Notes: a model not told the origin generated them from the sequence alone. DNA of 64,000 bases from Persicaria tinctoria (GCA_037127255.1 JBANSL010000010.1:27608620-27672619); one strand, 5' to 3'; positions 1-10,375 are shown, numbered from the stretch's first letter. Numbers and translations: made by a program.

Positions 1-362
1 ATAGATAGATGTGGTTTGTTATTTCCTCCCCGAATTCTACAAAGATATACGGTAAAGGGAGCCTATGTAAATGGCTTTCCCTAGCTAAGGATTATTCTGG
101 AGAATTTAGGATTTGGAAAAAACATAGTGTTTGTGATGAAATTTGGTGGAGAGAGTTCTGGTGGAGAGAGCTCTCCTAAAACCAAGTCGAAACTTGGCAT
201 AGTGTTTTTAGGTAATTTAATTTGTACTCCTGATGTTTTTATTTATACCAGTTCTATGCGTAGTGGATACAAATTTTTCCTGTAACTTTCTGATATTTGT
301 TGCTCTTGTGGTGGAATTGGGTGGTAGGTGGTTTCCTTTGATGTTTTTCTTTGCAGAGGTTA

Positions 363-369
363 GTATAAA
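363..369 (+). promoter_or_regulatory. TATA-like box for first B3 gene
   Basis: TATAAAA lies 49 bases before the ATG at 412, the only good TATA match in the preceding 300 bases. It implies a very short leader. The minus-strand B3 gene has a similar box at a similar distance, which supports both. Confidence 0.45.
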
Positions 370-411
370 AAGGTAAGAAGCCCAAGGCTTTATTGTAGTT
401 TGCTTGTGACA

Positions 412-855
412 ATGACGCCTACGACGCCAGTTGACATTCCCGATGTATTTTTTCCTCACGTGAGGGGTTTCACTCAGGATATTGCCATTGAGGGGCATTT
501 ATATAGGCTAGTAAGCTATATTTATGTGATTGGGTTTTTGTTAAGCAAAGCGTTTCTGATGTGTTTGTTTTTGTTGTAGCCTTTTCCATCCATATATCGG
601 GATTATGGTTATGGTGCCCTTGGATTTGTCCATTTATGGACGCGATCGGACGAGGAATTTGTGGTGAGGGTGGAAGCCTTAGGGCCCAACAACTACTGGT
701 TTACCACTGGGTGGCCTGAGTTCGTTGTTTCGAATGAACTTCAAATTGGGACTCGCTTGATCTTCGAGTATGAGGGACACTCTTGCTTTGGTGTTGTTGT
801 TGTGAACCATGGCCCTGATCAAAATGGTGATGTAGATTTCTCAGTTCGGTGTTGA
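412..855 (+). CDS. Small single-B3-domain protein, two exons
   Basis: I read exon 1 as 412-510 and exon 2 as 580-855, about 124 residues. The donor is CTA|gtaagc and the acceptor gttgtag|CCT; both junctions are phase 0 and reading frame continues from ATG to TGA. Exon 2 carries the B3 fold pattern: a P-F-P-S-x-Y entry, a beta strand ending EEFVVRVE, the hallmark GWPEFV helix, L-x-x-G-T-x-L-I-F-E-Y and a final hydrophobic strand. B3 domains of plant transcription factors bind DNA in the nucleus; this layout resembles REM-type members. There is no second domain. The same exon boundary recurs at 8598/8681, so the genes are tandem relatives. Function and target are unknown; expression is not shown by sequence. 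Confidence 0.72.
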
Positions 856-1015
856 ACGTTCCGATTTTATTACTTTTTCCGCGGTTATATCGTTATCCGT
901 TGTTGGATGGTTTTGCTTGGTGTATAATTAATGAACTAATAAATCACCGTGGTGCTGCTCGCTTGAGTTTGTTGTAAAAAGTGGATGGACCGAGATTTAG
1001 TAATTTAGTTATTGA
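856..1015. other. 3' flank of first B3 gene
   Basis: AT-rich sequence between the B3 stop codon and the retroelement. No further coding signal was seen. Confidence 0.4.
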
Positions 1016-1075
1016 CTTTGTATGCAAAACACCTTACGATCTCAAGTGTGACTCTCGCGATGGAAAGACGTCGAT
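1016..1075. repeat. 60-bp direct repeat, left copy
   Basis: This 60-base stretch recurs at 7431-7490 with one mismatch (position 1072, C versus T). The two copies bracket the Athila-like element exactly: the LTR starts at 1076 and the inverted LTR fragment ends at 7430. Ty3/gypsy integrases normally make 5-bp duplications, so 60 bp is far too long for an ordinary one. The sequence resembles a diverged unit of the minisatellite at 7547-7686, so the copies may instead be older tandem units. Confidence 0.8.
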
Positions 1076-2574
1076 TGATAGCATATATTTAGTGATGATT
1101 TTATGGCATGTTTGCATCGGGTTTAGGGCCTTTGAGTAAGCATTATATATATTTTTGGCCCTTTTTGGTTTAGTTTGGTGGAATCGGTGTCTACCGCTCG
1201 GTTCTTATGATTTCAGGCGTTGCAGAGCGGTTTTGGTGTCGATTCAAGAGTTTAAAGAGAAAGAGGTGGCTCGATGATGTTCGCTACGCTAAAAAGTTGT
1301 CAAAGATGAGCTAGGAGGCACGGAATCAAGGAAACATGCCAAAAGAAGCGAAGCAAGCTCGGCAAAGTTAAGCTCTAGAAACCACTCGGCCGAGTGGTGC
1401 CAGAGTGAAGTCAAAATGAACAAGCCAGAAGGCACTCGACCGAGTGCAGAAACCACTCCAGACTCACTCTAGTCGAGTGCTTTACAGGCATTGCTTTTCA
1501 GAGTCCACTCGACCGAGTGCAGAAACCACTCGGCCGAGTGTTTCCTGTGTTCCGAATTAAATTCGTTTTCTTTTCTAAACAAAAGGGGATTCGAAAGGTT
1601 GAAACGGGGGGAGACCAGTGGAGGCCGAAAAATCTGACATTGTAGGAGAGCTTTTGAGAGCTTGGGAGACTAGAGATTTTTGGAAAGAAAAACTTGTTCG
1701 ATCTATCAAATTCCGGTAATTTCCGTTCCATCTCCGTTCTTCTATGTTTGTCTTGCCGAATTTGATTGAATCAAGCATGTACTTATCCATGAGTTGCTAG
1801 ATTTCCTGTTCTAGGGTTGGGATTGTCCCGACAATGCGAAAATAGGCTTGTTCTTAGTATTGTTTGAATGATATTTGATTCTATTTGGTTATTTAATCCT
1901 ATTGCACCAGCCCTAGTTGACGAGAGTCGATTAGAACTGATTTTGGGGTTTGAAATCGAGAGACTAAGACCCCGAATTGGAACCTAGATGGAGAATTTAG
2001 GCCGAGAGGCTATTGGAACCATTTGAACCACAGGATTAAGCCTAAATTTTAGTTGATCGGAAGAGAAATTGAACTTCTTGTGGATCTCTAGATCGTCATA
2101 GACATTTTAGGTGATAATTGTATCGACTGAGACCGAGATGGTTATGTTTGCATGATTATTACCTAGAATTCTAAGCACGAAAATGGTCTAAATTGGTTGG
2201 TTGAGACCGAGAGGCGATCATTAACCAATTTAGACACATTCACCTTGAGTCCGAGAGGAACTTTGCGATTACCTTGGACGATCTACCTTCACTTTTGAAT
2301 TAGATATCATTCAAGCAAGAAAATATTTTGGTCTATTGATGATGCATTGTTGGTAAATCCTTGACCCTAGAACGCCTTCCCCATATATATCTCTCAACAT
2401 TAAATCGATTTTCTTGGTTACTTTATACACACTCTCTCAAATCTGTTTGTCTATTCTGAACTTGGTTGAACTAGCTTGAAATTACAATCGATACTCCTCC
2501 GGTCCTTGTGGATACGACACTTGATTACTACAACTAAACCCCATACACTTGTGGGTGTAGGTTTTAGCCTATCA
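1076..2574 (+). repeat. 5' LTR of Athila-like element
   Basis: It begins TGATAGCATATATTTAG and ends GTTTTAGCCTATCA, so TG...CA ends are kept. The primer-binding site starts seven bases later. The interior contains repeated palindromic ACTCGGCCGAGTG and ACTCGACCGAGTG motifs (about 1383-1540). Confidence 0.75.
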
Positions 2575-2580
2575 AGTTTT

Positions 2581-2598
2581 TGGCGCCGTTGCCGGGGA
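2581..2598 (+). other. Primer-binding site
   Basis: TGGCGCCGTTGCCGGGGA is the stereotyped primer-binding sequence of Athila/Tat-lineage plant Ty3/gypsy elements and follows the LTR end directly. Confidence 0.85.
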
Positions 2599-2701
2599 CT
2601 GGTGCTAGTATCGATCGTCCTTTTGACGGCTAGTTCTCTAAGTTCTTTGTGTTACTTTGATTTGTTTTTGTTTTTGTTTTTGGCCTCAGGTTGTGCTTTG
2701 A

Positions 2702-5434
2702 ATGCGAAAAAAGAAAGGCTCTAGCAATCTATTGCCTTTTGATCTTGAACCTGAACGCACATTCCACAAAAGAAGAGATGAACAACAAGCTGCTAGAGCT
2801 GATACGATGGCTGACCCAATAGCCCGATTGGCAGAACTAGAGCGGCAAATGGCTCAAAGAGATCAAGAAAATGCTGAACTTCGACAACAACTAGATGATC
2901 AACAGTTACAGCTTGGCCAACCACAAAGGCCGACAACCTTAGGAGAGCGGATGGATCCGACTCAGTTCCTACCACAACCAGGTGTTGTCCTTCCTGCTTT
3001 GACACCTGCTAATTTTGAGCTAAAGCTTGCACTGTTGAATATGATAAGGCATAATATGTTCAATGGGCTTCCTACTGAGAGCCCTCATCAGCACATATCC
3101 ACCTTCAAAGAATTGATGGATACAGTTAGAGTTCAGGGTGTCGCTCCTGAAGAGTTATTATTGCGATCATTCTCCTTCTCATTTGCAGGGAAAGCTAGAC
3201 ATTGGTACAACTCTATCCCTGCTGGCACAATCACTAATTGGGAGGAACTGTCATCTGAATTCCTAAATCAGTTCTTCCCGCCAGCCAAGACTGATGAGAT
3301 GAGGCGGAAGATAAATTCTTTCGTGGTTGGAGATGGGGAGAACATCCATGAATCGTGGGAGAGATTCAAGGATCTTTTGTTTGAGTGTCCTCACCATGGG
3401 ATATCAAAGCTGAATCTGTTGGAGATTTTCTACAAAGCTGTCAGTGACAACACTAGAGTGCTTATTGACTCGTCGTCTGGAGGAGAATTTTTGGAAATGG
3501 GAGCTGATGATGCTTGGGCTTTTGTAGAGAAAACTGCTAAGAGATGTGGAAAATACTCGCAACCTAGGGCTCTCTCTAATGTTAAAAGAAGTGCGGGGAT
3601 GTATGAAGTTGATGCTGAAACTTATAAGGATGCTAGATATGACTCATTGGCTGCTGAAATTAAACGTCTAGCCTCGGTTATGGAGAAGTCCTTACCCACC
3701 AAGGAAGTAAGTGCCACGAATTCTAGGCCGGTGCCTTGTCAATTTTGTGGATCCCAAGACCACACCATTTCGGCTTGTCAGATTTATGGTTCTCAAGGTA
3801 TCGGGAGTCAGGATGAGAAAGTCAACTACATGGGAAATTTGAATATAGGCCAGGGTTACAATATGAACATCAACAACTACAATCCTCGAGCGAGGGATCA
3901 CCCCGGTTTCTCTTATGCTAACAGACAAGCTGCAGAAGGATCACCACCTGGATTTCCTTCTAAACCCCCACAACAGAAAGATAAGATGGAGTTGATGATG
4001 GAACAACTCATGGGTACTGTTCAGAACCTAGCAGGAGAGGTGCAGAATCTCAGCAGAGGTCAGAAGTTACTTGAAACACAAGTAGCTCAGCAAGCTAGCA
4101 ATGCTCCTAGGCCCGCTGGTCAGTTTCCAGGGCGTACTGAAGAGAATCCCAAGGTACAGATTTCTGCTATATCTTTGAGAAGTGGAAAGCAGCTGGAAGA
4201 TCCGATGCTTATAGCACCGAAAGAGACTAAGAACAGAGTTGAAGCTGAAATGGAAAAGGCTCCTAAACCGGTGAAAGATTCGCCATATGTGCCGCCGCCT
4301 CCTTACAAGCCACCTCTTTCGTTTCCACAAAGAAAGGCTCAATCTCAACCTGAGGCGCAGTTTAGAAAGTTTTTGGAGGTGTTGAAGAAGCTCTACGTCA
4401 ATATTCCGTTCACCGATGTTTTGACCCAAATGCCATCCTATATGAAGTTTCTGAAGGAGATCCTCTCTAACAAGAAGAAGCTCGATGAGTGCCAAGCGGT
4501 GTTTCTTACCGACGAGTGCAGCGCCTTGATTGAGAACAAGCTACCACCTAAGCTAGAGGACCCAGGTAGTTTCGTTGTCCCTATTTCCTTTGGTCATACT
4601 CCTGATTATAAAGCTTTATGTGATTTGGGAGCTAGTGCTAGTTTGCTTCCTCTCTCAATTTGCAAGAAACTCGGTCTAAGAGAGCCTAGACCGGTTAGGA
4701 TGCAGTTGATCATGGCGAACAGGTCCATTACCCACCCAGTTGGTGTTTTAGAGAATGTCCCTATTAAGGTGGGTAAGTTTTTCGTATCGGTAGACTTTGT
4801 TGTGTTGGATATGGATGCCAGCACCCCCATTCCTATCATTCTTGGAAGGCCTTTTTTGGCCACTCCAGGGGCTCTGATTGATGTACGAAAATGGACCCTC
4901 TCTTTTGAGATAAGGGATGAGAAGGTTGAATTTAACCTCCCTAAACCTTTAGAACCACCTGTTGTTGAATCTATGTGTTGCAGGATTGATGTTGCAGGTA
5001 AAGGGGGCTATGATGCCATGAAAGAAGTGGTCAACCGAGACCCTCCAAAGTTTGCTCTGACAAAGAGTGTGGTCAGTGGTGCTAGAAAAGAGTTACTTGT
5101 TGATGTATCTCGAGATTTGACTGTCTTTGTGGAGGATTCCAAATCTGATTTGCAGGTATATGACGGAGTCTCTACAAGTGAAGCTAAAGGAAGACCTCCC
5201 AAAAGAGTTCAAGAAGGTGATTTAGTGCTACTTTTCCACTCAAGGGTAAAACTGGCTCCAAGGAAGTTGATATCAAGGTGGAGCGGCCCCTTCAAGATCA
5301 AAGGAATGCATCCCCATGGAGTGGTTGAGGTATGGAGCAAACGGACTGGTGAGTTCAAGGTGAATGGACAAAGATTAAAGGAATACTCCGCCGTAGATCC
5401 GACCAAGGAGGGTGTTTCCATTCAACCACCTTGA
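2702..5434 (+). CDS. Retrotransposon gag-protease fused to integrase C-terminus, 910 aa
   Basis: An uninterrupted ORF. Residues about 20-90 are a Gln/Glu-rich coiled-coil region; about 100-270 is the gag core with the F-x-x-x-A-R-x-W-Y pattern; a zinc knuckle C-x2-C-x4-H-x4-C begins at about 346; aspartic protease DLGAS lies at about 641 with the flap and 'IILGRPFL' strand near 715-725. The last 75 residues, from about 835, are not protease. Their 'EGDLVLLF...SRWSGPFKI' pattern is the integrase C-terminal region of Athila elements. The junction falls near base 5160-5200, exactly where reverse transcriptase, RNase H and most of integrase should be. The internal deletion kept the frame. No stop or frameshift is visible, so it may be a recent or still selected non-autonomous unit. 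Confidence 0.85.
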   Translation: MRKKKGSSNLLPFDLEPERTFHKRRDEQQAARADTMADPIARLAELERQMAQRDQENAELRQQLDDQQLQLGQPQRPTTLGERMDPTQFLPQPGVVLPALTPANFELKLALLNMIRHNMFNGLPTESPHQHISTFKELMDTVRVQGVAPEELLLRSFSFSFAGKARHWYNSIPAGTITNWEELSSEFLNQFFPPAKTDEMRRKINSFVVGDGENIHESWERFKDLLFECPHHGISKLNLLEIFYKAVSDNTRVLIDSSSGGEFLEMGADDAWAFVEKTAKRCGKYSQPRALSNVKRSAGMYEVDAETYKDARYDSLAAEIKRLASVMEKSLPTKEVSATNSRPVPCQFCGSQDHTISACQIYGSQGIGSQDEKVNYMGNLNIGQGYNMNINNYNPRARDHPGFSYANRQAAEGSPPGFPSKPPQQKDKMELMMEQLMGTVQNLAGEVQNLSRGQKLLETQVAQQASNAPRPAGQFPGRTEENPKVQISAISLRSGKQLEDPMLIAPKETKNRVEAEMEKAPKPVKDSPYVPPPPYKPPLSFPQRKAQSQPEAQFRKFLEVLKKLYVNIPFTDVLTQMPSYMKFLKEILSNKKKLDECQAVFLTDECSALIENKLPPKLEDPGSFVVPISFGHTPDYKALCDLGASASLLPLSICKKLGLREPRPVRMQLIMANRSITHPVGVLENVPIKVGKFFVSVDFVVLDMDASTPIPIILGRPFLATPGALIDVRKWTLSFEIRDEKVEFNLPKPLEPPVVESMCCRIDVAGKGGYDAMKEVVNRDPPKFALTKSVVSGARKELLVDVSRDLTVFVEDSKSDLQVYDGVSTSEAKGRPPKRVQEGDLVLLFHSRVKLAPRKLISRWSGPFKIKGMHPHGVVEVWSKRTGEFKVNGQRLKEYSAVDPTKEGVSIQPP

Positions 5435-7008
5435 CCCAAGCAATCGAAGGTAATGGAAGGTCGGCTTCAGACCTTAAACTAGCGTTTCTCAGGAGGCAAC
5501 CCGAGGTATGTTTTCTTTATTTTTACTTTTCATTTTTTTTGCTTTTGTTTTTTTTTAGGTTGATTTGCAAAAGTGCAAGTATGGGGTGGAGAGGGCACTA
5601 TATTGAGAATATTATTTGTGTTTTGAGCTGAATTGAAGGTGTTTGGCACCTATCTATTAACCCCCATCTTGCCGAGTTTGTTGCTTGTTTGTGTTGGTTA
5701 TCTTGTCTAGGTTTGGACGCAAATGGCTCTAGCTTGGCTACCTTCTAGACACATGCTCTATATGTTAAAATTGTGAGTATTCCCATCTCTTTTTTGATTG
5801 TTTTGCACATTGAGGACAATGCTTTGTCTAAGTGTGGGGTGGGGGTGAATACTTCACAATTTTTGCAGTTTTTGTGTCTATTTGGCCCACGCTTATTGGA
5901 ATATTTGATGATTGCTTTGATCATTGAGCTACTGCCTTGTTTGACTAGATAACATGTATACCCTCTATTATGTGTATATCTTGCCTCATACTTGGATACT
6001 CGAGCTTGACTTGATACCGCATTATTGGGTTTATGTGCACAAATTAAAATATGATTGAGGCAGTTTGTCAGCCCATTTATCCTTACCTACCCTTGCATTT
6101 GACCATCTGCTTGAAGCCTTCTGAGCCTTAGAAGCTTGTTTCTTTGGTAGCTCCACAAGATTTTCATAGCCCGCTATTTGCCTTTACCCAATCCGGGATT
6201 TTGGGTCATGATAGTGTGTTTTGTTGTGTGGATGTGCTTCAAGTATGAGATGATTTCTCTTGATTGTGATTGGAAAAAAAAAAAGGAGAAAAAAAAACGA
6301 GAGAAAGAAAAAGTCTTGGGATAAGAGGAGGATAAAATTCACTCTTGTGCAAAAGTCAAGAGAGAGAAAATACGGTTAGTAACCGATCCTGCTTGTGGAG
6401 AATAAAATTCACACAAGGAGGAAGAAATGCAAAGTGAGATGGTCAAGACACTTAGTAACCGTGTGCATTCATCACAAATGTTTGTATTCGCGTAAAACGG
6501 TGTCGAGACTAGAGAGTGAAGAAAAAAATTCTTGAAAAAAAAAATTGAAAAGAAAAAAAAAAGAATTTTTTTTGAAGTGGCTGACAAGAGTGAAGATAAA
6601 AAAAGTTGTTGTGATGGAGTTTGTTTGGTGGATTGGTATGAGTTTGATTCTTTAAAGTTGGTGTTTTTCCGATTGTTCTTGCATGATCCTTTTTCTCGGA
6701 TTTTAGCACCACATGGCCTGAAAAACTGTTTTCACCTTAGCCCCATCATAGCCCTATAAAGCCCTTATGATTTTATTGTGTGCATAAATTCAAGCGGTGA
6801 TTTTGTTGACGCTTTTCAAGCTTTGTGGATGATGAGTTTTGAGGTTGAGATTTGAGCAAAATGCATTTTGAGGGTTTGGAAATTGATGAGCTAGTTGAGC
6901 TTTGGTTGTTGGCTATGATATGCTAGGACGGCATTCGTCGAATATTTTACATTAGTAGATGCTATTTTGTGATTATTGTCTTAGTCTTGCTTGGGGACAA
7001 GCAAGGTT
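5435..7008 (+). other. Athila-type non-coding 3' internal region
   Basis: No convincing coding potential. It holds the landmark 'gcacattgaggacaatgc' (about 5806) and A-rich stretches at 6270-6320 and 6520-6610. In full-length Athila relatives this interval may hold an env-like ORF; here none remains. Confidence 0.6.
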
Positions 7009-7022
7009 AAGTATGGGGTATT
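7009..7022 (+). other. Polypurine tract region
   Basis: The 'gacaagcaaggttaag' motif followed by a G-rich run and TTTGATAG is the usual end of the internal region in Athila relatives, marking plus-strand priming just before the LTR. Confidence 0.55.
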
Positions 7023-7430
7023 TGATAGGCTAAAAACCTACACCCACAAGTGTATGAGTTCAGTTGTAGTAATCAAGTTTCGTATCCTACACCCACAAGT
7101 GTATGAGTTCAGTTGTAGTAATCAAGTGTCGTATCCTCAAGGACCGGAGGAGTATCGATTGTACTTTCAAGCTAGTTCAACCAAGTTCAGAATAAACAAA
7201 CAGATTTTAGAGAGTGTGTATAAAGTAACCAAGAAAATCGATTTAATGTTGAGAAATATATATGGGGAAGGCGTTCTAGGGTCAAGGATTTACCAACAAT
7301 GCATCATCAATAGACCAAAATATTTTCTTGCTTGAATGATATCTAATTCAAAAGTGAAGGTAGATCGTCCAAGGTAATCGCAAAGTTCCTCTCGGAATCA
7401 AGGCGAATGTGTCTAAATTGGTTAATGATC
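7023..7430 (-). repeat. Inverted LTR-end fragment with internal 49-bp tandem duplication
   Basis: It begins TGATAGGCTAAAAACC and is the reverse complement of 2217-2574, with only a few differences. A 49-bp unit beginning near 7037 is repeated at 7086, accounting for the extra length (408 versus 358). The breakpoint is at the base where a normal 3' LTR would start. Confidence 0.8.
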
Positions 7431-7490
7431 CTTTGTATGCAAAACACCTTACGATCTCAAGTGTGACTCTCGCGATGGAAAGACGTTGAT
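7431..7490. repeat. 60-bp direct repeat, right copy
   Basis: Partner of 1016-1075; see that entry. Confidence 0.8.
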
Positions 7491-7546
7491 CTCTGGCGTC
7501 CTTAGACGCTAGGGAGATTGAATTTGAGTAATCAAGTAATCTCGAG

Positions 7547-7686
7547 TTTGATGTTCACGATTGAGAGACCTTAATCTCCAGCGTGATATTCGCGATTGAG
7601 AGATATCAATCTCTAGCGTGATATTCGCGATTGAGAGATCTCAATCTCCAGCGTCAGGTTCGTGATTGAGAGATATCAATCTCCAG
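7547..7686. repeat. 35-bp minisatellite, four copies
   Basis: Four adjacent 35-base units start at 7547, 7582, 7617 and 7652, each containing a 'ttcgcgattgagaga' core with small changes. Diverged units extend on both sides, including part of the 60-bp repeat. Confidence 0.75.
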
Positions 7687-7879
7687 CATCCTTAGATGTT
7701 GGGGAGGAAAAAATCAAGAGATCTCCAGCATCCTTAGATACTAGGATTTTTCTTCGAATCGTTAGACAAAGTTTGATGACAAATCGAATCCTAAAGAAGC
7801 GAATTTTTATTGATAAGCCGAGCTTTTTCTTAAATTTTTTGAAATGGAGTAACTTTGCACATCGAACTGTTTTTGGGAT

Positions 7880-8272
7880 CTAGTGGAAACCATTTGTTAT
7901 CGGACCGTCGTAGTCGCTATCGTAGAGTTCGTCTTCTATGTAGCGGCCCTGTTTGTCAAAGAAATGGACTTCAAACCTTGCTCTTTCTAGGTGGGTGAAC
8001 ATTATTGATGTTTCCAACTCTAGTCCTTGTGACTCAACGAAGTCACTCCATCCACGTGCTACCCAGTGAGATCTGTAATCGCTCCTTACAATGTGGACAG
8101 GGAAATCTTTGACGACACGAGTGGACAAAAAGATCTGTTCGGGAACATGAGGTTGGAAATGTCGACCGACTTCATAAGGCAACATCATGCGTATGTATTG
8201 CTCGTCCCCTACTAAATACATATCGAAGATAAAATGATTGTTTGGGCTTTGATCGCAGATGCTTGCTGCCAT
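7880..8272 (-). CDS. Single-exon B3-domain protein, 130 aa
   Basis: An intact ORF from ATG (8272) to stop. The B3 domain spans residues about 28-107: an entry strand 'RMMLPYEVGRHFQP', basic strand 'VHIVRS', the hallmark GWSDFV, L-x-L-x-T-S-I-M-F and a last strand 'FEVHFF'. The acidic tail is 'DELYDSDYDG'. Unlike its neighbours it has no intron. A TATA-like TTATAAA (about 8320-8326) lies some 50 bases upstream. It diverges from the B3 gene at 8458 across only 185 bases, so the two may share a promoter region. Presumed nuclear DNA-binding protein; targets unknown. Confidence 0.72.
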   Translation of the reverse strand: MAASICDQSPNNHFIFDMYLVGDEQYIRMMLPYEVGRHFQPHVPEQIFLSTRVVKDFPVHIVRSDYRSHWVARGWSDFVESQGLELETSIMFTHLERARFEVHFFDKQGRYIEDELYDSDYDGPITNGFH

Positions 8273-8457
8273 ATTTGTGTTTTTTGGAAGGACCGGTAAT
8301 AAGAAGGGTGTGCCTTTTATGTTTATAAGGAAGAAGATCTTTTATAGTGGCTTCGACTGATTTGAAAATGTTTTTGTGATAAATTACTATTTTCGGATTT
8401 GAAATGCGCCAGTGTACTTGGTCTGGTTCTGAAGGGATTCTTTGTCACATGTAGGGC

Positions 8458-8929
8458 ATGCAGAGTATCTCGGTAAATCCTCAGTTATTGGGTTTCTTTA
8501 TTAAGCATTGTTGTTTTGGCAAAGGGACGGCGTCTCCCAATCCTGGGATACGAGATTTTTTTCGTTGTGTTGATGTGGAGGAGAGGATGCATCGTCTTGT
8601 AAGTTGTACCCGTTCTTCGTGCTTTATACTTTTGCTTGGGTCTGAACTGTTATTAAGTAACAATGTTCTTTCGCTTGCAGCCTCTTCCTGACGCTTTTGA
8701 GAGGATGTATGGTCATGTTGTATCTGACCATGTTTGTTTAGTTTCCGCAAATGGTGAAAACTTTCGTGTCGAAGTCTCCAAGGATTGCTCGAATCGTTGG
8801 TGGTTATCCGGTGGCTGGAATAGATTTGCGACTAACAACGACATTAAGGTTGGAACATTAGTGGTGCTCTTTGAATATGTAGGAGGACATCGCATCAAAA
8901 TCCTTGTTCTTAAAGATGAAGATGAGTAG
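8458..8929 (+). CDS. Single-B3-domain protein, two exons
   Basis: Exon 1 is 8458-8598 and exon 2 is 8681-8929, about 129 residues. Donor CTT|gtaagt and acceptor cttgcag|CCT are phase 0 and match the boundary of the first B3 gene. An in-frame TAG at 8452 places the start at or after 8458. Exon 1 ends 'DFFRCVDVEERMHRL'. Exon 2 has 'PLPDAFERMYG', 'NFRVEVSK', the hallmark GGWNRFA, 'IKVGTLVVLFEY' and a final 'IKILVL' strand, then an acidic end. Single-domain B3 proteins of the REM type are the nearest family. It lies divergent to the minus-strand B3 gene and 0.4 kb before the broken unit. Confidence 0.75.
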
Positions 8930-9346
8930 AGGTTTGAGTGGTATGTAGTGGTGGTGTTAGCAGACATTTATTTTTATGTCGTGCTTTTAACGTTAATCAC
9001 GTGATTTGGTATTTGTAATAGTGAAGTTTTATTTAATGATATCTTAATGGTTTCAAAGATATGGTATGGGTTTTTGTGTTCTGTCTTTTCTGACCCAGAT
9101 GTGACCTCTCTTGGCATGACAATGGCGCTCTGAGTTGCAGGGATGCGCTCTGCAATTTTGCCATTTGCTTGGCATGCAGTTGATTATGAGAATATCGGTT
9201 TGGACGGATGTGAATTATTTTTCGGTGATGTGACAATACTGCTTTGCTTGCTTTATTTATTGATAAATAGCAGATGTTCGGATAAAATCTGTGGCAGTTG
9301 TCCTTGTGTTTTGTTTTATTTATTGGTGTTTGTGTAGTGAGGAATC

Positions 9347-9734
9347 ATGACCTCCCCTCATCCTCGTCGTCGTGACTTTTTTTCGTTCTATCAATTATGA
9401 AGAGAAGATGGAATATATATGGTAGTTTTCTCTACCTGTCTTTTGTAATATTTTGCTGTTGGTTGATATTTGATCTTGTGGCTTTCAGCTTTTGCCTGAG
9501 TCATTTGGCGCTCAATATTCCCGTGAGGGATTGACTCATGTGTGCTTGGTTTCTCCTACTGGGCGAGATTTTCGAGTACGGGTATTTCGAGATAGCCAGG
9601 ACCATTACATCCTTACCGAAGGTTGGCGTGCTTTTGTTGTGGACAGCGGTTTACGTGTCGGGGGGTCTCTTATTATCTTTAAGTATGAGGGGGGTAGCCG
9701 TTTCACAATAATTGTTCTAGAAGCGAACGAATGA
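9347..9734 (+). pseudogene. B3-domain unit with intact second exon, damaged first exon
   Basis: Exon 2 (9489-9734, acceptor ctttcag|CTT) encodes a clean B3 half: 'LLPESFGAQYS', 'DFRVRVFRD', hallmark EGWRAFV, 'LRVGGSLIIFKYEG' and 'FTIIVLEA'. The matching exon 1 should end about 9421 (donor g|gtagtt). Its ATG frame (9347) agrees in phase with exon 2 but hits TGA at 9398-9400. Homology to exon 1 at 8458 resumes one frame over after a run of seven T (9377-9383) following GAC; the neighbour has one base fewer there. This suggests a T-run slip. Either the gene is dead or transcription starts differently from its paralogues. Confidence 0.55.
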
Positions 9735-10375
9735 GCTTGTGAGGATGTGCTAACTTTTGTGTTTTTCTGGTCGCTATTCCTTTGTTTGTGTGAATCTTGT
9801 CATGTCAATTGAAATGTTCGTAGGAAATGTACTGTCTATTCCCTTTTGAAGTTTTGTTTGCATGTTGCCTTTTATACGCATTATGTCGAACTTGTTTTCA
9901 AAGTTTGTTTAAAGATTGGACTAGAATAGCTCACACATCTAATCTTAGCGGGTTATTTTAACGGTTTTTTATGTCATAGTTGAATCAAACCTGAATCGTA
10001 AATATAGTAGAGAAAAACATAATGTTTTTATTATTTTTTCCAGATAAGACGGAAACTCGTTGACGTAAATCGAAAACAGAGTGATGGCAGCTAAATCGAA
10101 AACAGAGTGATGGCAACTAATTATTAATACAAATTGGATTATAAGGTTAATTTATTTATCTAATTTGCACTCAATTTTGGTTTTTTTTTTTTGACAAAAC
10201 ATACATTAAACATTTGATTACCACATCAAACGTTTGACCGAAAAATTGACCGGATTTTTTTTTCGTATCAAAATTGGTTCAAATTTGGTTCAACCGTGCG
10301 AAATTTGTATTTTTGGTTCAACATTACACTGATATAGAGAAGATGATATAAACATAACAGAAATCAATATTATTA
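9735..10375. other. Intergenic, no gene seen
   Basis: AT-rich. A 24-base sequence near 10070 is repeated immediately (cgaaaacagagtgatggc twice). Nothing else recognised. Confidence 0.4.

Larger units (their letters stand above)
1076..7430 (+). mobile_element. Non-autonomous Athila-like LTR element (TR-GAG type) with inverted right end
   Basis: Order is LTR 1076-2574, primer-binding site, one long ORF (gag, protease, integrase tail), a non-coding 3' region with the 'cattgaggacaatgc' landmark typical of Athila relatives, a purine-rich tract, then an inverted copy of the LTR end. Reverse transcriptase, RNase H and the integrase core are absent, so it would need proteins from another element. 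In place of a normal 3' LTR, sequence after the purine tract is the reverse complement of the last 358 bases of the 5' LTR. It sits between B3 genes. Confidence 0.75.

Noticed and set aside
7547..7686. CRISPR-like array
   Set aside because: Direct 35-bp tandem repeats without unique spacers in a plant genome; a minisatellite.
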